DNA of 64,000 bases from Oscillatoriophycideae cyanobacterium NC_groundwater_1537_Pr4_S-0.65um_50_18 (GTDB taxonomy: Bacteria > Cyanobacteriota > Cyanobacteriia > Elainellales > Elainellaceae), in NCBI GenBank assembly GCA_016208305.1, contig JACQYI010000022.1:1-64000 (forward strand), given 5' to 3'. Of this stretch, positions 61,421 to 64,000 are shown in pieces; position 1 is the first letter of the stretch; each line of letters begins with the position of its first letter. Position numbers and translations under genes: made by a program. The notes beneath the pieces were generated by a model. It did not search any database. It was not told the origin of the DNA and worked only from the letters and a program-made list of their open reading frames with translations.

Positions 61421-64000
61421 TTATGAAAATTGCCAGCGCTGCCGCTCGGCCACAAAGGCAGTCTCTACTCTTTGGTACTCTATTTCTATTTGCCTCACCT
61501 GCTCTGCCTCATTGCTCTCTACCTCATTGGTCAAAGTATCTGCTTCTCGCAGCGCATCATCGAGCTGTCTACAAAGATGCGTGAGTCCGGGTGCGCCCAG
61601 CGTTGCACTGCTTGCCTTGAGTGAATGAGCAGCTCGCCGCAACTGCTCAATATTGGCCTGAGCGATCGCCTCTCGCATAGCGTTGATGAGTTTGGGAGTT
61701 TCTTCGAGATAACAGTCAATTAAGTCAACCCAGTCATCTGGGCGATCGGCACCTGCCATCTCACGGGCTGCTTGCAAGGCGTCTGGAGCCAGAATTGCAG
61801 GTGACATAGTGGCGATCTGCGAATGGGATAGAGCTGATAGTGCGTTCATAGGTTTCGTGCTGCCAAGGGTATAAGGCTCAAAGTTGTTGATGGCTAAATG
61901 AGGTAGCGGGCAACTCTGTCTGGAGGTCAGCGGCTGACACTTCTTGAGAGCTTGCATTAACTCATGCAGCCGAATAGGTTTAGCAATATAGTCATCCATG
62001 CCTGCTTCTAGGCAACGCTGGCGATCGCCCTGCATCGCATTGGCTGTCATTGCCACAATGTAAGGGCGAATAGGCCGCTGGCAAATCCGTCTAGTAGCCG
62101 TAAGTCCATCCATTTCAGGCATTTGCACATCCATCAGTACCACATCGTAAGATTGGTGCTGTAAAGCCGCCAAAACCTCTAGCCCATTGCCCGCGACATC
62201 AGCCCGGTATCCTAAACGCTGCAAAATCAAGAGCGCCATTTTTTGATTCACTGGGTGATCTTCTGCCAGCAAAATCTTTAGGGGATGTTGTTCTCCTAGC
62301 CGCGTGGCCTTAGCTACGGTCTCAGGTCGCTGCACAAGAGCAGCCTGGCCTCTTAAAGCCTGAACAAAGACCTGAGCAATTTGAGTATGCTTTAGGGGCT
62401 TACTTAGGTAGGCAGCGATCTGGAGACCCTTTAAACCAAGGCTAGCTTCAGATTTACCGATCGAGGTGAGAAGAATGATAGGCGTATTTTGGCAGTTGGG
62501 CTGTTTGCCAATCTCTAGCGCCAAGGCCGGACTGTCTGGCCGTTGCATATCGAGCACTACAAGATTGAACCTTTGCTGCTGAAGTATTTGTAGCGCTTCT
62601 TGCCCAGACTCAGCTACTTGAGGCAGCATTCCCAAAAACTGCGATTGCAGCATCAAAATTTTGGCGTGAGTCGAATTGTTCTCTACAATTAATAGCCGCT
62701 TGTCTTGCAGTTGCGCTTTCCAGACGGGAGGTGGCTCTGGGGCTGGGGCAGCCGTCACCACAATCGAAAAGTAAAATGTTGAACCTTTCCCTATTTCGCT
62801 ATCGACCCAGATGCGTCCGCCCATGAGTTCGCTGAGACGTTGGCTAATCACCAAACCTAGCCCCGTGCCGCCATAGTTGCGGGTAATGGAAGAATCGATC
62901 TGAGTGAACGGGCGAAAAAGGCGATCGAGGCGATCTGGCAGAATACCAATCCCGGTGTCTTTGACAGCAAAGCGTAGCGCATAGAGCGGCACAAGTTGTT
63001 CTAGCCCTTCATCTGTTTTACTGATCTTTCCCTCTTGTAGCGGGCGGACTGTTACAGAAACAGTAACTTCACCCTTAAGGGTGAATTTGACAGCATTGCT
63101 GAGGAGGTTAACCAGAATTTGACGGAGGCGTGTAATGTCTCCTCCATAGATGTCAGGCGTTTGGGGATCGATAAGATAGGCTAAATCTAGCCCTTTTGCG
63201 GTGGCTTTAGATACCACTAGATCCAGTGATTCTTCAATACAGGTGCGTAAGCTAAAAGGCTGTTGCTCTAGCTCTAGCTTGCCCGACTCAATTTTTGAGA
63301 AGTCAAGAATATCGTTAATAATCGTCAGCAGCGCATCACCACTGGTGCGGATGGTTTCAACAAAGCCGGTTTGCTCTGGGTCGAGGGGCGTATCTAGCAG
63401 TAAATCCGTCATGCCGATGACGGCATTCATGGGCGTGCGAATCTCATGGCTCATCATGGCTAAAAATTCACTCTTAGCCCGGTTTGCGGCTTCAGCCGTA
63501 CGCCGCTCTTTCTCTAAAATAAAATTTTGAGTGGTGAGCTGCTCTCGCTGTTGAATTTCCTGATCGAGTAGGCGAGCTTGCGCCAAGGCAATGCCTACCT
63601 GATCGGCAACGGCTTCTAGCAGCTCAATTTCGTCTTCTGTCCATTGCCGAAAGCGATCGCACTGGTGCAGACCCAAAATGCCGTTGGGCTGATGCTGGTA
63701 AGAGGTGCGAATCGCCAACATGGACTTCAAACCGATCTGGTCACAGATCAACGACACAGGAGCCAGCAGAGGATCAGTGTACACATCAGCCGAGGCAATG
63801 GCGCGATCCTGTGCCAAAATGGCTCTGCTGTGGGGATTATTGGAGATCGGTATTTCCCAATCCAGCATCGAGCAATAGCCCGATTCCAAATACTCTGCTA
63901 CACAGGGAATTTGAGGAAAAGCGGCATCTAGCTTGCGGCCTGAGATCAGCACCTCTGCTTCACTCCCAATATAGGTGTGCAGCAGACAGCGATTGACTCC
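61421..64000 (-). CDS. Hybrid sensor histidine kinase, 5' end beyond the window
   Basis: The frame stays open to base 64000, so the N terminus is missing. The visible 859 residues comprise a GAF domain, HisKA ([20 protein letters not shown]), HATPase ([29 protein letters not shown]), two receiver domains and an HPt domain ([19 protein letters not shown]). The first receiver has [10 protein letters not shown] where an acidic pair is expected, although VLDMQ keeps the central Asp; the second is complete ([21 protein letters not shown]). It would sense a signal through GAF and pass phosphate through a multistep relay. Confidence 0.93.
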   Translation of the reverse strand, partial: GVNRCLLHTYIGSEAEVLISGRKLDAAFPQIPCVAEYLESGYCSMLDWEIPISNNPHSRAILAQDRAIASADVYTDPLLAPVSLICDQIGLKSMLAIRTSYQHQPNGILGLHQCDRFRQWTEDEIELLEAVADQVGIALAQARLLDQEIQQREQLTTQNFILEKERRTAEAANRAKSEFLAMMSHEIRTPMNAVIGMTDLLLDTPLDPEQTGFVETIRTSGDALLTIINDILDFSKIESGKLELEQQPFSLRTCIEESLDLVVSKATAKGLDLAYLIDPQTPDIYGGDITRLRQILVNLLSNAVKFTLKGEVTVSVTVRPLQEGKISKTDEGLEQLVPLYALRFAVKDTGIGILPDRLDRLFRPFTQIDSSITRNYGGTGLGLVISQRLSELMGGRIWVDSEIGKGSTFYFSIVVTAAPAPEPPPVWKAQLQDKRLLIVENNSTHAKILMLQSQFLGMLPQVAESGQEALQILQQQRFNLVVLDMQRPDSPALALEIGKQPNCQNTPIILLTSIGKSEASLGLKGLQIAAYLSKPLKHTQIAQVFVQALRGQAALVQRPETVAKATRLGEQHPLKILLAEDHPVNQKMALLILQRLGYRADVAGNGLEVLAALQHQSYDVVLMDVQMPEMDGLTATRRICQRPIRPYIVAMTANAMQGDRQRCLEAGMDDYIAKPIRLHELMQALKKCQPLTSRQSCPLPHLAINNFEPYTLGSTKPMNALSALSHSQIATMSPAILAPDALQAAREMAGADRPDDWVDLIDCYLEETPKLINAMREAIAQANIEQLRRAAHSLKASSATLGAPGLTHLCRQLDDALREADTLTNEVESNEAEQVRQIEIEYQRVETAFVAERQRWQFS

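Overview
The window is a stretch of cyanobacterial chromosome. It carries photosystem II genes (psbD, psbC, psb30), a cyanobacterial-type 6S RNA, the split manganese exporter pair Hmx1/Hmx2, families largely confined to cyanobacteria (DUF1350, DUF3084, an EGY-like site-2 protease), and very many HIP1 octamers (GCGATCGC), some of them inside coding repeats. I cannot name the genus from sequence alone.

Layout. 1-2.3 kb: psbD joined to a psbC that has lost its start, with a terminator behind it. 2.4-18.9 kb: ordinary housekeeping and stress genes (STAS protein, gamma-glutamyltransferase, DUF1350 hydrolase, NarL-type response regulator, VOC protein, Mn exporter halves, YkgJ-type protein, psb30, prs, leuB, HdrB-like Fe-S protein, CapA-like protein, dnaK, DUF3084). 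18.9-20.2 kb: a gene-poor, relic-like stretch, followed by an acyltransferase and a SulP permease. 23.1-29.2 kb: a six-gene arsenic locus on the minus strand, in transcription order PstS-like binding protein, GAPDH, ArsJ, Acr3, a dual-specificity-type phosphatase and ArsH. It would handle arsenate by two routes, arsenite efflux and 1-arseno-3-phosphoglycerate efflux. 29.5-33.4 kb: tRNA-Glu, a PIN/TM protein, the EGY-like protease and an MFS transporter.

33.6-41.7 kb is the accessory region. Four small toxin-antitoxin-like pairs lie head to tail on the minus strand, and three of them end in copies of one direct repeat. Next comes a two-gene NLR-like module: a small helical protein with an N/Q/G-rich tail, then an NB-ARC/TPR ATPase. 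The ATPase frame is broken by an exact 46-bp tandem duplication. Beyond it are a 21-bp-period tandem array, an XRE regulator divergent from a small conserved gene with two matching operator-like sites between them, and several small genes, including an antitoxin followed by a truncated toxin.

41.7-64 kb returns to core genes: queG, a 1225-residue protein with HIP1-rich Glu/Pro repeats, 6S RNA, a lipase, an SDR, mutY fused to a Nudix domain, a GNAT protein, a LysE exporter, dnaA, rnhA, ackA, miaA, gyrB, an Uma2 protein, a UPF0175/DUF3368 toxin-antitoxin pair, a second 21-bp-period array, and a hybrid histidine kinase that runs off the right edge.

The observations most worth following are the NLR-like pair with its frame-breaking duplication, the repeat-bounded toxin-antitoxin modules including one that carries a scar of its neighbour, the complete arsenic locus with a PstS and an unusual phosphatase, the two 21-bp-period arrays, and the psbD/psbC junction, which looks like a deletion or an assembly error.
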